Numbered from the stretch's first letter, positions 7,001-16,679 are shown. The stretch is DNA of 64,000 nucleotides from Pseudomonas bananamidigenes (GCF_001679645.1 NZ_LRUN01000010.1:1-64000), one strand, 5' to 3'. The notes: a model not told the origin generated them from the sequence alone. Numbers and translations: made by a program.

Positions 7001-9952
7001 TCAGAACTGCCAGTTCAGGCTCAGGCCGACGCCGTGGGTCTTCTCGCGGCTGGCCAGTTGTCCGTTGTAATCGAGGTTGACCCGCACGTCGCGGCTCAGC
7101 GCCAGGCTGGCCTGCACGCCCACCAGCGCGGCATCGCGCACCAGTGGCGAGCTTTCGACGCTGTACGGCGCACTGCCGCTGGCGAAGCGCAAATGCTGCT
7201 CGGATTGGATGTCGCCGAGACTGTGCTGCCAGCCGAGACGGCCGCTGACATCAAGCTTCTGCGAGCCCGACAGGTTGATGGTCTTGATCGCCCTGGCGCC
7301 CAGCGTGCCGAGTACTGCGTCACGCTGGTCGCCACGGCTTTTCAGCGCGGCCGCGTCACCCTTCTCGGTAAAACCGTCACTGTCCAGATGCACGTAGGCC
7401 AGATTGGCGAACGGCTCAAGGGCCAGCGCTTGCAGATTCAGGCGATACGCCGCCTCGCCGAACACCTGTGTGGTGGCGGCATCGACCCTGGCTTTCTGTT
7501 TGGCGCTGACGTCGCCGTATTGCAGATCGCGTTTCACGTCGGCGCGGTGCCAGCTGTAGGCCGCTCCGGTCCTCAGGCGCCAGGCACCGATGTCATGCCC
7601 GGCGTAGGCCCCGAGGTGATAGCTGTCGACCTTGGCCGATGAATGCGTGCCGGATCCCATGCTCAACGAGCTGTCGCTGTAACCGGTGACCAGACCGATA
7701 CGGGAGCGCTCGTCCAACGCACCATCGACACCGGCCAGCAGACCGCCGATCGAGGTGCTGTAACCGGCGGTGTCGTTTCGCGAGTCGGTTGTCCCCCAGG
7801 CGCCGAGGGCCTTGACCCAGCCGTTGCCTTGCGCGCTGTTTGCATCGTGAAGGCGTTCGCCGATGGCGTCGCGCAACTGGCGGCTGTCGTTGATCAGCAC
7901 CGAACCGAGGGCCGGGTAGATTTCCCCGCTCAGTTGCTGGAAGGCTTGTCGGGCATCGCTGGCAGTAGCCGACAGCAACAGGCTTTCGTACACCGAATTG
8001 CCTGCGCCCATGCCCTCGACGGCGCCGGCCACGGCCCGTTGGTTCGGGGTCTGGCCGACACTGGCAAACGACGTGTCGTTTCGCTCGACACTGAGCGTAA
8101 TCCCGTTGCCGGTGGACGCCAGGTTGCCACCGATGAACAGGTAATCCGGCACCACCGCACCGAACTGCCCCTGAATGCCGCCCGCCGCTTGCAGAATGTC
8201 GTACTGATGACCGAGCAGGCTTCTGGTTTCGGTGGTGCTGAGCAAGGTCGGGCTGTTTTCCAGCGACAGACTGACGGTCGCGCCGCTGATAGTCGCGATG
8301 CCGCCGGCGACAATCCGGTCGCTGGCCGTCGGGGACACTTCCACCGCGTAAGTCGAACCCGCTGCGAAGCTCACGTCACCGGCCACATTCAACGTGCCGA
8401 TGGAATTGCCCGGCGCCACACGACCACCGTTATTGGCGATCAGCGCGCCGATTCGTCCGGACCCGCCGAGGGTGCCGCTGTCGTTGACCGTGACTGTCGA
8501 AGTGAGCGAACCGTTGACGCTCAGCAGACCGCCGTTGACCGTGGTCGGCCCGCGATAGCTGCTGTTACCGGTCAACAGCAGGCGACCGGCACCGGACTTG
8601 ATCAGACTGCCCTCATACACCCGGCTCGCGGCGGCTGCGTCCCGGGCCGTACCGATGGCGTAATCGGTCTGATCCTGCTGGCTGGCGCCGGCCGGAACGC
8701 CGTTCTGCCAGCCCTTGTCACGCAGGGTTTGCTGCCAGGCGGTGTGTTCGGCGAGATCTTCGCTGCGACGCTGGATCAGTGCCTTGTCGGAAATGTCGTT
8801 GCTCCACACATCGCTTTGCCCGGCCAGCAGATGCGCGTCGAAGGCGCCGAGCAACTGCCCTGGCCCGCCCATCGCCCGCTTCAGGTTGGCCACACCCCAG
8901 CCGACCTGCGTGGTCGGTGCGTCGGTCACCGATCCGTCAAGCTGGGTAGCGGTGGTCAGCAGTACTTGCAGCGCCTGCTGGTTGTTCATGTACGGATACC
9001 GCTCCATCACCAACGCAAGCGCCCCGGTGGCATGCGGCGCAGCCATCGAGGTGCCGGACTTGATCGCGTAACCACCGTCGGGGATGGTGCTGTCGATCTT
9101 CGCGCCCGGCGTGGTGATGCACCAGTATTTGGCGAGGCCGCACTGGTTGTATTTCTGCTGATTGCTCTGGTCCAGCCCCGACACCGCCAGCCAGTGACCT
9201 TCCAGATCCGGCTGAAAGTACGGAAGCGCCGAACGTACGCTGGCGTTGGGATAACCGCTGTTGCCGGCGCTGAACACGTTGATCACACCGCGACGCGAAA
9301 CATCGGCGGCGGCATCAAGCCAGGTGCCTTTGTTCCAGTGCTGGGCGTAAGCGGCGTGCAGATCCGCCAGGGTCCGATAGCTGACATCCGGCGGCTGGCT
9401 GCCCCAGCTGTTGTTGATCGCCCGCACGCCAGCGTCGGCCAGGGCGTCATAGGCCGCTTTGAAATAGCGTGGATCGGGATTGGGGCCGAACAGGAAACTG
9501 TCGTTCTTGTTGGTGTTGCCGACGTAGATCTGCGCATTGAACGCCACGCCGTGCATGCCGTTGCCGTCACGGGATGCCCCCATGGTGCCGACCACATGGG
9601 TGCCGTGGGAGTCGTTGTTCGGGTTGAGCGTGCCATTGACACTGAACGGCGAGCCATCGATGTAACTGCCGCTGGTCAGCAGCGGATGATAACGGTCGCT
9701 GGCGAACTCGGGATGGGCCGCATCGAAACCGGAATCCAGCGCACCGATCTTCACGCCTTTGCCGGTGATGCCGGCGGCGTAGGCCTGATCGGCCTGCATC
9801 CGGTCCAGGCCCCAGTCACGGAGAAATTCCGCCGAGCGCCAACTCGCGGGATCACCGGGTTTGCCCGACTCCACATACTGCGCATGAGCCTGGGAGATAG
9901 AAACTGCGAGCAACAGCGTGCCGACCGATGTCGGCTTGAAGCGTACGTCCAT
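7001..9952 (-). CDS. Autotransporter serine protease, subtilase S8 (983 aa)
   Basis: Second self-secreting subtilisin. Signal peptide about 1-24 (ends QAHA), then Asp73 (IGALDSGFD), His116 (DSHGTHVVG) and Ser302 (KSGTSMAAPHATG). A PATR-type repeat lies around 455-490 and the C-terminal autotransporter barrel ends LSLNWQF. The barrel closely matches the downstream paralogue (shared GYSDSSL.MGSGTHSSA), indicating tandem duplication. The open frame begins with GTG at 9961; I prefer ATG 9952, which gives a compact signal peptide and a GAGTGG ribosome site. It starts 43 bp after the aprF stop and is probably co-transcribed with aprDEF. A CA motif (9968-9975) lies 16 nt upstream of the start. Confidence 0.9.
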   Translation of the reverse strand: MDVRFKPTSVGTLLLAVSISQAHAQYVESGKPGDPASWRSAEFLRDWGLDRMQADQAYAAGITGKGVKIGALDSGFDAAHPEFASDRYHPLLTSGSYIDGSPFSVNGTLNPNNDSHGTHVVGTMGASRDGNGMHGVAFNAQIYVGNTNKNDSFLFGPNPDPRYFKAAYDALADAGVRAINNSWGSQPPDVSYRTLADLHAAYAQHWNKGTWLDAAADVSRRGVINVFSAGNSGYPNASVRSALPYFQPDLEGHWLAVSGLDQSNQQKYNQCGLAKYWCITTPGAKIDSTIPDGGYAIKSGTSMAAPHATGALALVMERYPYMNNQQALQVLLTTATQLDGSVTDAPTTQVGWGVANLKRAMGGPGQLLGAFDAHLLAGQSDVWSNDISDKALIQRRSEDLAEHTAWQQTLRDKGWQNGVPAGASQQDQTDYAIGTARDAAAASRVYEGSLIKSGAGRLLLTGNSSYRGPTTVNGGLLSVNGSLTSTVTVNDSGTLGGSGRIGALIANNGGRVAPGNSIGTLNVAGDVSFAAGSTYAVEVSPTASDRIVAGGIATISGATVSLSLENSPTLLSTTETRSLLGHQYDILQAAGGIQGQFGAVVPDYLFIGGNLASTGNGITLSVERNDTSFASVGQTPNQRAVAGAVEGMGAGNSVYESLLLSATASDARQAFQQLSGEIYPALGSVLINDSRQLRDAIGERLHDANSAQGNGWVKALGAWGTTDSRNDTAGYSTSIGGLLAGVDGALDERSRIGLVTGYSDSSLSMGSGTHSSAKVDSYHLGAYAGHDIGAWRLRTGAAYSWHRADVKRDLQYGDVSAKQKARVDAATTQVFGEAAYRLNLQALALEPFANLAYVHLDSDGFTEKGDAAALKSRGDQRDAVLGTLGARAIKTINLSGSQKLDVSGRLGWQHSLGDIQSEQHLRFASGSAPYSVESSPLVRDAALVGVQASLALSRDVRVNLDYNGQLASREKTHGVGLSLNWQF

Positions 9953-9967
9953 GTTCACCACTCGTTT

Positions 9968-9975
9968 TTGTTGTT
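9968..9975 (-). promoter_or_regulatory. CA-type (AANAAYAA) motif in protease leader
   Basis: AACAACAA on the minus strand, 16 nt before the ATG of the second autotransporter protease and next to its ribosome site. It fits a Hfq/Crc catabolite-repression site. Sequence match only. Confidence 0.45.
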
Positions 9976-9994
9976 TGGTGTAAAAACTACTGTG

Positions 9995-11347
9995 TTATCG
10001 CGTTCGCGGACCTTGCCCGAATGCCTCATCCACCCGAGCCAGATCCTGCTCGCTCAAGGTGCCCGCGTAGTAATGCAGCTTGGTCCAGGCCATGAGGTAG
10101 TCGTAACGTGCCTGGGCCAGATCGCGGCGGGTGGTAAACAGTTGTTGTTCGGCGTTCAGCGCGTCCAGATTGGTCCGCTCGCCGCCGAGGATGCTTTGTC
10201 TGGTCGAGACCACCAGCGCTTCGGCCGAAGTCAGGGCCTTTTGATACGCGCGCAACTTGTTGACCCCGGACAGGCAGGCACTGAACTGGCGGCGCAATTC
10301 GATGAGGGTTTCGCGCGTCTTGCCGTCCAGCTCGTATTCGGCCTGCTCCATGTTGCGGCTGGCCTGACGGGTCGAGGCCGATACGCCGCCACCGGCGTAC
10401 AGCGGCACGTTGACTTCAAAACCGATGGTGTTGGTTTCGTAGCGCTGGTTGTAGGTGTTGCCGCTTTCCGATTCGTTCTGACGCACCGTGGCGTAGGCAC
10501 TAACTTTCGGCAGGTGCCCGGCGCGGTTGCGTTCGACTTCGTAGCGGGCCACTTCCACGGCCTGGCGCTGCGAGGCCAGATTCGGGTTGTTGCTGATCGC
10601 CAGCTCGTGCCAGGTGTCGTAATTGGCCGGCATCAGGGCGAAGGTCTGGAAGTTCTGATCCAGTGGCGCCAGATCGGCGATGTCCACCGCCGGTACGCCG
10701 ATCAGTGCGCCCAGTTCTCGCAGCGCGGCGTCCTGCTCGTTGCGCGCTTCGATTTCCTCGGCGGTCGCCAGTTCGTAGCGCGACTCGGCCTCGAGAATGT
10801 CGGTTCGCGTACCTTCACCCTGCTTGAACATGTGCTCGTTCTGCTGGAACTGCTGCTCGTAGGCCTTTTTCTTGGCCTGGGCGATGTCGATCTGATCCTG
10901 GGCGAACAGGGCCTTGGTGTAGTTGTCCAGGACGCGCACCAGCAATTCCTGACTCTTGCCACGGAAGTTTTCGTCGGCGAACAGCGACTGTGCCACGCCC
11001 TTGCGATAGGCCGCGTAGGCTTCGTAGTCGAGCAGCGGTTGTTGCAGGGTCAGGTTCGAGCCGTAACTGTTGTAGTTGCGGTTCTCGGAAAAATTGCCGC
11101 GATCGGTCAGTTGCGTGACCTTCGACGTGTTGTGCCCCTTGTTGTAGTTGTAACCCAGTTTCGGCAGCAGCCCGGCGCGGCCGATGGCACGGTTTTCCAG
11201 ACCGGCGTCACGCTCCTTGATCGCGCCGAGAAACACCGGGTCGTTGCGTAATGCCTGTTCGTAGATCTCGAACGGCCCCATGGCCGCCATGGCACTGTTG
11301 CCCGCGAGCAGCGCGAACGCTGCCGCCAGCATGGAAAGCTTATTCAT
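9995..11347 (-). CDS. aprF: Type I secretion outer-membrane channel AprF (TolC family, 450 aa)
   Basis: TolC-like trimeric outer-membrane channel that completes the AprDEF exporter. Signal peptide MNKLSMLAAAFALLAGNSAMA, followed by the usual long helical and beta-hairpin repeats with YEQALRNDP near the N-terminus. Length is usual for TolC/AprF. Two starts are possible: ATG 11359, directly at the aprE stop, or ATG 11347, which has AAGGA 10 nt upstream. I chose 11347 because of that spacing and the standard signal peptide. It lies downstream of aprD and aprE in one transcription unit. Confidence 0.93.
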   Translation of the reverse strand: MNKLSMLAAAFALLAGNSAMAAMGPFEIYEQALRNDPVFLGAIKERDAGLENRAIGRAGLLPKLGYNYNKGHNTSKVTQLTDRGNFSENRNYNSYGSNLTLQQPLLDYEAYAAYRKGVAQSLFADENFRGKSQELLVRVLDNYTKALFAQDQIDIAQAKKKAYEQQFQQNEHMFKQGEGTRTDILEAESRYELATAEEIEARNEQDAALRELGALIGVPAVDIADLAPLDQNFQTFALMPANYDTWHELAISNNPNLASQRQAVEVARYEVERNRAGHLPKVSAYATVRQNESESGNTYNQRYETNTIGFEVNVPLYAGGGVSASTRQASRNMEQAEYELDGKTRETLIELRRQFSACLSGVNKLRAYQKALTSAEALVVSTRQSILGGERTNLDALNAEQQLFTTRRDLAQARYDYLMAWTKLHYYAGTLSEQDLARVDEAFGQGPRTR

Positions 11348-11361
11348 ACAGCCGAACATCC

Positions 11362-12711
11362 TTATTCTTCAGTCAATGCGGAGCCGGCCCGGTCGAGCAA
11401 CGGTTTGAACAGGTAGTTGAGAAGTGAACGTTCGCCCGTGCGCACGAACATTTCCGCCGGCATGCCCGGCTTGATCACCAGGCCATTGAGCTTCTCCATG
11501 GCCTGATCGCTGACACTGCTGCGCAACACGTAATACGGCGCACCGGTTTTCTCATCGACCATCTGGTCGGCGGAAATCAGGCTGACTTCGCCCGCAACAC
11601 GCGGTGTCTTGCTCTGGTTGAACGCGGTAAAAAGGATGTCCACCGGCAGGTGCGTGCCGACCTTGTCGATCAGGTTGATCGGCAGGTGCCCTTCCACTTC
11701 CAGGCGAGTGCCTTGCGGAACGATCTCCAGCAGGGTTTCGCCCTGACGCACCACCGCGCCTTCGGTGTGTACGCCGAGATTGACGGCGACGCCGTCCGAG
11801 GTCGCAAGGATTTCGCTGTGTTGCAGGTCGAAACCGGCGGAGGTCAGTTGCTCGGACAGCGTGACGCTTTTGAGTTGCGCATCCGCCAGTTGGCTGCGGA
11901 CTTCTTTCTGGTATTCCTCGCCGTGCTGTTGCAGTTTCAGGCGCGATTCGAGAATGCCCTGCTCCACACGGCCGCTTTCACCGGTGTTCTCTGCCAGCTG
12001 TTGCTGTACTTGCGACAGTTGACGCTGATATTCCATCAGACGGTTGCGCGGAATGTAGCCGTTGTCTGCCAGCGGTTGCAGGTTGCTCAATTGCTGCTGC
12101 AAAGATTGCGCCTGAGCATTGAGGTCGGTACGGGCGCGGCGCATGCCGGCCAGTTGCGCCGTGGCACCTTCGATACTGGCACGCAAGGCGGCCTGCTCGC
12201 GGGAGAAGGCTTCACGACGGCTGCTGAACAGTTGACGCTGGCCTTCCAGCACCAGCGCCAGGCGCGGATCGGTGCTGTCGCTCAGTTCCGGTGGAAACGT
12301 CACCTGCTTGAGGTTGTCGCGCTCGGCCTGCCAGCGTGCCACGCTGGCCCAGGCCATACGGTACTGGGCCTGCAGCGATTGCACGTCGGCGGCGACCTGT
12401 GTCTGGTCGAGGCGGAACAAGGGCTGGCCCTGCTTCACGATCTCGCCTTCGCGCACCAGAATCCGGCTGACCACGCCGCTGCTCATCGACTGCACGGCCT
12501 TGCGCTTGCCGGAAACCACCACCGTGCCTTGCACCGGAATCCCCTGATCCAGCGGCGCCAGGGCCGCCCAGGCAAAGAAACTGCCGGCGCCGGCGATGGC
12601 GAGAATCCAGCCCATGCGGGCGAAAAACTTCGCGTCGCGCTCCGGACGTTCGGTGATGTAGGCGTGTTCCATGGTCGCTTCGTTTTCTGTGTTCATGCTC
12701 GCGCTGCTCAT
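11362..12711 (-). CDS. aprE: Type I secretion membrane-fusion protein AprE (HlyD family, 449 aa)
   Basis: Periplasmic adaptor linking AprD to AprF. Short cytoplasmic N-terminus, one membrane segment (about 33-51, WILAIAGAGSFFAWAALAP), a lipoyl/barrel-sandwich half (SGVVSRILVREGEIVKQGQ), a long coiled coil at about 130-270, then the second barrel half and a C-terminal beta domain (KPGMPAEMFVRTGERS, the HlyD family signature). The ATG overlaps the aprD stop by 4 nt (ATGA), implying translational coupling. Expected substrates are AprA and the two lipases. Confidence 0.94.
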   Translation of the reverse strand: MSSASMNTENEATMEHAYITERPERDAKFFARMGWILAIAGAGSFFAWAALAPLDQGIPVQGTVVVSGKRKAVQSMSSGVVSRILVREGEIVKQGQPLFRLDQTQVAADVQSLQAQYRMAWASVARWQAERDNLKQVTFPPELSDSTDPRLALVLEGQRQLFSSRREAFSREQAALRASIEGATAQLAGMRRARTDLNAQAQSLQQQLSNLQPLADNGYIPRNRLMEYQRQLSQVQQQLAENTGESGRVEQGILESRLKLQQHGEEYQKEVRSQLADAQLKSVTLSEQLTSAGFDLQHSEILATSDGVAVNLGVHTEGAVVRQGETLLEIVPQGTRLEVEGHLPINLIDKVGTHLPVDILFTAFNQSKTPRVAGEVSLISADQMVDEKTGAPYYVLRSSVSDQAMEKLNGLVIKPGMPAEMFVRTGERSLLNYLFKPLLDRAGSALTEE

Positions 12712-14492
12712 ACACCCGAATTCCTTGTCGAGGGCTGGTACTGCCGGCTCATGCTGAGCCCGCCCGGTGCCTGCGCGGTTTTTTCCGTTTGCTGGGGCTG
12801 TTGCGGCGGGTTGCCGGACAGCGCCTTGAGCACGTCATGGCTCGGGCCGAAGGCTTGCAGGCGACCATCGTTGAGCACCAGCAGCTTGTCGGCCTGGGCC
12901 AGCACCGAGGAACGGTGCGTCACCAGGACCACCGTGGTGCCCTGCGCCTTGAGTTGCACGATGGCGCTGGACAGCGCCGCTTCGCCGACGGTATCGAGGT
13001 TGGAGTTCGGCTCATCCAGCACCACCAGGCTTGGCGTACCGTAAATGGCCCGCGCCAGCGCCACACGCTGTTTCTGGCCGCCGGACAGACCGCTGCCGTC
13101 CTCGCCCAGCTGGGTGTCGTAACCCTGCGGCATGCGCAGGATCATTTCGTGAACCCCGGCCTGTTGCGCGGCGGTCACGACTTTCTGCGGATCGGTCTCG
13201 CTGAAGCGCGCAATGTTTTCGGCGATGGTGCCGCTGAACAGTTCGATATCCTGCGGCAGGTAGCCGATGTACGGACCAAGTTGATCGCGGTTCCAGCGGT
13301 GGATGTCGGCACCGTCCAGGCGCACCGTACCGCCCAGGGTCGGCCACACACCGACCAGCACCCGCGCCAGGGTCGATTTGCCGGAACCGGAGGCACCGAG
13401 CACGCCCAGCACTTCACCGGCCGCCAGATTGAAGTTGATCATGTGCAAGGTTGCCGCACGTTGCCCGGGCGGGCCGGCGCTGACTTGTTCGAAGGCGATC
13501 TGGCCTTTCGGCGCCGGCAGCGCCATGGCGTCGTCGCTCGGCGGATACGCCTGCAACAGGGCATCGAGACGGCGATAAGCCAGCTTCGCCCCGCTCCACT
13601 GTTTCCACACGGCGATCAACTGGTCGATCGGACTCAGCACCCGACCCATGAGAATGGAGCCGGCGATCATCATGCCGGCGGTCATGTCGCCCTTGATCAC
13701 CAGCAAGGCTCCCAGCCCCAGCACCAGCGATTGCAGGCACAGACGCAAGGTCTTGCTCAAAGAACTGATGACTGCGCCAGTGTCACTGGCCTGGTTCTGC
13801 AAGCCGAGGAAACGCGAATGCACCTGGAACCAGCGCTTGCGCAGCGAGCCGAGCATGCCCATCGCCTGAATGGTTTCGGCGTTGTGCAGGTGGCTGGTGG
13901 CCAACTGGCTGGACTTCTGCGAGAAACCGGCGGCTTCGCCCAGCGGAGACTTGGTCATGTATTCATTGAGGCACGCCAGCGCGATCAACAGCGCCGCACC
14001 GGCAGTGGCGAGCACGCCGAGCCAGACGTTGAACAGATAAATGACAAACAGATAGACCGGGAACCATGGCGCATCGAAAAACGCGAACAGCGCAGGCCCG
14101 GTGACAAACTGGCGAATGTGGGTCAGGTCGCCCAGAGACTGGCCGGCATTACCCTCGCCCTTGAACAGGTTGCGCTCGAACGCCGCCTGGTAGACCCGAA
14201 GGTTGAAACGACGCTCCAGCTGGCTGCCGATGCGGATCACAATGAAGCTGCGCACCACTTCCAGCAGACCGATGAACGCGAAGAAACCGACGACCATCAG
14301 CGACAACATCGCCAGGGTGGTTTCGTTTTGCGAAGACAGCACTCGGTCATAGACTTGAAGCATATAGATGGAGGGCACCAGCATCAGCACGTTAATCAGT
14401 GCGGTAAAACACCCGACACTGATCAGAATGCCTTTATAGTCACCCAATGCCTTGAATAAGGGAGCGGTGGCCGGGGCCTTCGCCATCTTCAT
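12708..14492 (-). CDS. aprD: Type I secretion ABC transporter AprD (594 aa)
   Basis: Inner-membrane permease-ATPase energising export of RTX enzymes. The transmembrane region at about 22-300 has six helices. In the nucleotide-binding domain, Walker A GASGSGKS is at 366-373, the signature LSGGQ at 469-473 and Walker B LVVLDEP at 489-495. There is no peptidase C39 domain, as expected for the PrtD/AprD class, whose substrates have uncleaved C-terminal signals. The ATG at 14492 has AGGA 8 nt upstream. It opens the aprDEF unit after an AT-rich 205-bp gap from inh. Confidence 0.94.
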   Translation of the reverse strand: MKMAKAPATAPLFKALGDYKGILISVGCFTALINVLMLVPSIYMLQVYDRVLSSQNETTLAMLSLMVVGFFAFIGLLEVVRSFIVIRIGSQLERRFNLRVYQAAFERNLFKGEGNAGQSLGDLTHIRQFVTGPALFAFFDAPWFPVYLFVIYLFNVWLGVLATAGAALLIALACLNEYMTKSPLGEAAGFSQKSSQLATSHLHNAETIQAMGMLGSLRKRWFQVHSRFLGLQNQASDTGAVISSLSKTLRLCLQSLVLGLGALLVIKGDMTAGMMIAGSILMGRVLSPIDQLIAVWKQWSGAKLAYRRLDALLQAYPPSDDAMALPAPKGQIAFEQVSAGPPGQRAATLHMINFNLAAGEVLGVLGASGSGKSTLARVLVGVWPTLGGTVRLDGADIHRWNRDQLGPYIGYLPQDIELFSGTIAENIARFSETDPQKVVTAAQQAGVHEMILRMPQGYDTQLGEDGSGLSGGQKQRVALARAIYGTPSLVVLDEPNSNLDTVGEAALSSAIVQLKAQGTTVVLVTHRSSVLAQADKLLVLNDGRLQAFGPSHDVLKALSGNPPQQPQQTEKTAQAPGGLSMSRQYQPSTRNSGV

Positions 14493-14514
14493 TGTTTATT
14501 CCTGAAATGATATT

Positions 14515-14566
14515 TCCCGCCATACTTGGCGAGTCTTCAATTAATGAGCCCGCGCTCATGGCGGGA
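14515..14566. repeat. Inverted repeat in aprD leader region
   Basis: TCCCGCCAT (14515-14523) and ATGGCGGGA (14558-14566) form a perfect 9-bp repeat with a 34-nt loop that contains a smaller GAGC/GCTC stem. It lies 23-74 nt upstream of the aprD ATG in otherwise AT-rich sequence. It could be a leader structure or an operator; there is no T-run, so a terminator is less likely. Confidence 0.5.
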
Positions 14567-14697
14567 CATACACCAACAGTATCCGCTTACACTTCAATAA
14601 CAACTTCCGCTATAAAACCGGAATCCTTGATTATTAAAGCCCTGCTTATAACTGTAACGGACTGCCTTATATTTAAACTGTGTATCGATCCCGGCCA

Positions 14698-15123
14698 TCA
14701 CGGCTGTTTCGCCGCCCGTTCAAGGGTAATTACCAGGCCCGACTTCAAAGTACTCAGATAAAGCCCATCACGTTGTCGGCTGAAGAACTGGATTCTTGAG
14801 CCCTCCTTGCCGGTGATCGAGAGCCCGTCCGGATCCGGAAACCAGCCGGTGGCGGTCTCCTGCAACCACGCACTCAGGCAATCGGCACCCTTGCCCAGGA
14901 CCTGATTGGCCTCAAGGTCGACCACACAGGTATTCGACGGTTTGTCCTGCATCGCTTGTGATTCGGGGCTGTCGCCGCGGGCGCTCAAGGTCGCCTGCCA
15001 CGGCCCGGCAAATACCGATGGATCTTCGAGTCTCAGGCTGCTTGCCATGGTTGTTTCTCCATACATCATCAGCATCGGCAACAGGTACGCCGCCGCTTTG
15101 CGGGTAAAAGCGAATTGGATCAT
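14698..15123 (-). CDS. aprI: Periplasmic alkaline protease inhibitor AprI/Inh (141 aa)
   Basis: Small inhibitor that binds serralysin in the periplasm and protects the producer. The N-terminal leader (basic TRK followed by AAAYLLPMLMM) is followed by the inhibitor domain with the paired cysteines of CVVDLEANQVLGKGADC and a Trp-rich segment, ending GLVITLERA. I start at ATG 15123, which has GAGTGAAA upstream, not the GTG at 15135, which lacks a ribosome site. It lies between aprA and aprD as in other fluorescent pseudomonads, separated from aprA by a hairpin terminator. Confidence 0.88.
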   Translation of the reverse strand: MIQFAFTRKAAAYLLPMLMMYGETTMASSLRLEDPSVFAGPWQATLSARGDSPESQAMQDKPSNTCVVDLEANQVLGKGADCLSAWLQETATGWFPDPDGLSITGKEGSRIQFFSRQRDGLYLSTLKSGLVITLERAAKQP

Positions 15124-15180
15124 AGGAAATTTCACTCCGGCGCGTAGCCTTGCTTACCGGCCAAGGCGATGCAAGTGAAA

Positions 15181-15207
15181 GAAAGCGGCGCATGACACGC
15201 CGCTTTC
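15181..15207 (-). terminator. Terminator / attenuator after aprA
   Basis: A perfect 10-bp stem (GAAAGCGGCG with CGCCGCTTTC) and 7-nt loop, followed on the minus strand by a pyrimidine-rich TTTCACTT. It begins 9 nt after the aprA stop. Partial termination here would make the protease more abundant than the inhibitor and exporter (inference). Confidence 0.65.
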
Positions 15208-15215
15208 CCGTTACA

Positions 15216-16679
15216 TCACGCCACGATGTCGCTGTACGCCGCCTGGCCAACGGTGCTGACCTGGAAGTCCGCCACGCCATGCCCGGAGAAGTCCACCGAC
15301 AGCAGGCTGTTGCCGCCCGAGGTGGTCAGGATCGCGTCGCCCGCCGCACCGGTGAAGGCGCTGACGAAATGCAGGCCTGCACCTTTGGTGATGCCGGTCA
15401 GGTCGATTTTGTCCAGACCGCTGACGAAATCGAGGATCTGATCGATTGCACCCGGCTTGGAATCGGAGCTGGCGGCGAACACGAAAGTGTCCGAGCCCGA
15501 ACCGCCCCACAGTTTGTCGGCGCCGCCGGCCCCGTAGATGATGTCGTTGCCGGCACCACCCTTGATTTCGTTGGCTGCGCTGTTACCGATGATCAGGTCG
15601 TTGCCCGAACCGCCGATGGCGTTCTCGATGGTGACGCCCTTGGCGATGGACACGTTGCCCACCAGGCCGCCCACGTCGGAGAACGAGGCTTCATTGAGGT
15701 TGATCTTCTGGTTCTGGGTGAAACCCGAGAAGTCGAAGGTATCCTTGCCACCGGCATCCCACACCGAGAACACCAGCTTGTCCGCCGACGAAGTCGCGCT
15801 GAGGAAGTCGCGACCGGCGTTGGAGTTGAAGCCGTAGGTGGTGTCACCGGTACGGGTGGACATGTTGGCGCCGTAGAGCTTCTGGATGGCGGCGATGTCA
15901 TCCATCAGCGGGCCCGAAGCGTAGGCCTCGACACCGCCCTTGCTGAAGTTCTGGCTGGTGTTGCTTTCACTCCAGTAACTCATGAGGCTGTAACCGCGGG
16001 TGTCTTGCCCGTAGGTCGCGTCATTGTAGGTCGGGTTGCCATTGCCGGCGTTGTAGTCGCCGGGGTGAGACAGGCCCAGGGTGTGGCCGATTTCGTGGGT
16101 CAGTGTCTGACGCCCGTAGTTGTTCACGCCCGGGGTTTTGTTGACATCGTATCCACTGCCGGTCAGGTACCAGGACTGACCGTCATAGCCTGGTTCGGTA
16201 CCTGGCAGGAATGCGAATGCCGCTGCGCCTTCCTGACCGCCGCTGTAGTTACCGAAGGTCATGTGGCCGTCGCCACCTCTGGCGGCTTCGGTAAAGGTCA
16301 CGTTGGCGACGTCGGCCCAGGATTGCATGGCGAGCACCGCCTGGGCTTTTTGCAGGGCACTGAACTGACTGAAACCGGTGACGCCCAGTCCACCGAAGTT
16401 GGCGGTCTTGGAGGTCAAGAAGGTGTAGGTCAGTTCGATCTTGCCGCTACCGTCGAGATCGTGCCAGGAGGCACCGTCGCGCAGCAGCTGAGTGGCGGCT
16501 TGATCCACCGTGAAGGAGGGTTTGCCATTGACCGTGAGGTTGCCGCCACGATCGTACTGATGGCTGAAGCTATTGATCTGGTTGTACGCCGAGCTGGTCG
16601 CAGCCAGAGGTTGTGGCGCCGCGTTCAGCTGGAAAAGCTGTTCGGCGGTATCAATAGCATTAGCTTTTACTTTCGACAT
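15216..16679 (-). CDS. aprA: Extracellular alkaline metalloprotease AprA (serralysin, 487 aa)
   Basis: Secreted zinc endopeptidase of the serralysin (M10B) family. The zinc motif [11 protein letters not shown] is at 195-205 and the Met-turn SLMSYW at 231-236 (its Tyr is the fifth ligand in the family). RTX calcium repeats of GGxGxD form lie at about 345-392, followed by a C-terminal export region. There is no classical signal peptide, so export is by AprDEF. I start at ATG 16679, with AAGGAAG upstream; the frame extends to 16787 without support. The ribosome site is embedded in a perfect Rsm-type element (16686-16695), matching known Gac/Rsm control of this enzyme. Confidence 0.96.
   Translation of the reverse strand: MSKVKANAIDTAEQLFQLNAAPQPLAATSSAYNQINSFSHQYDRGGNLTVNGKPSFTVDQAATQLLRDGASWHDLDGSGKIELTYTFLTSKTANFGGLGVTGFSQFSALQKAQAVLAMQSWADVANVTFTEAARGGDGHMTFGNYSGGQEGAAAFAFLPGTEPGYDGQSWYLTGSGYDVNKTPGVNNYGRQTLTHEIGHTLGLSHPGDYNAGNGNPTYNDATYGQDTRGYSLMSYWSESNTSQNFSKGGVEAYASGPLMDDIAAIQKLYGANMSTRTGDTTYGFNSNAGRDFLSATSSADKLVFSVWDAGGKDTFDFSGFTQNQKINLNEASFSDVGGLVGNVSIAKGVTIENAIGGSGNDLIIGNSAANEIKGGAGNDIIYGAGGADKLWGGSGSDTFVFAASSDSKPGAIDQILDFVSGLDKIDLTGITKGAGLHFVSAFTGAAGDAILTTSGGNSLLSVDFSGHGVADFQVSTVGQAAYSDIVA

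Noticed and set aside
7643..11251. A 1202-codon open frame on the plus strand opposite the protease and aprF genes
   Set aside because: It is antisense to three well-identified genes, its translation is rich in Arg/Gly/Val/Ala/His without any domain, and it arises from GC-rich codon structure.
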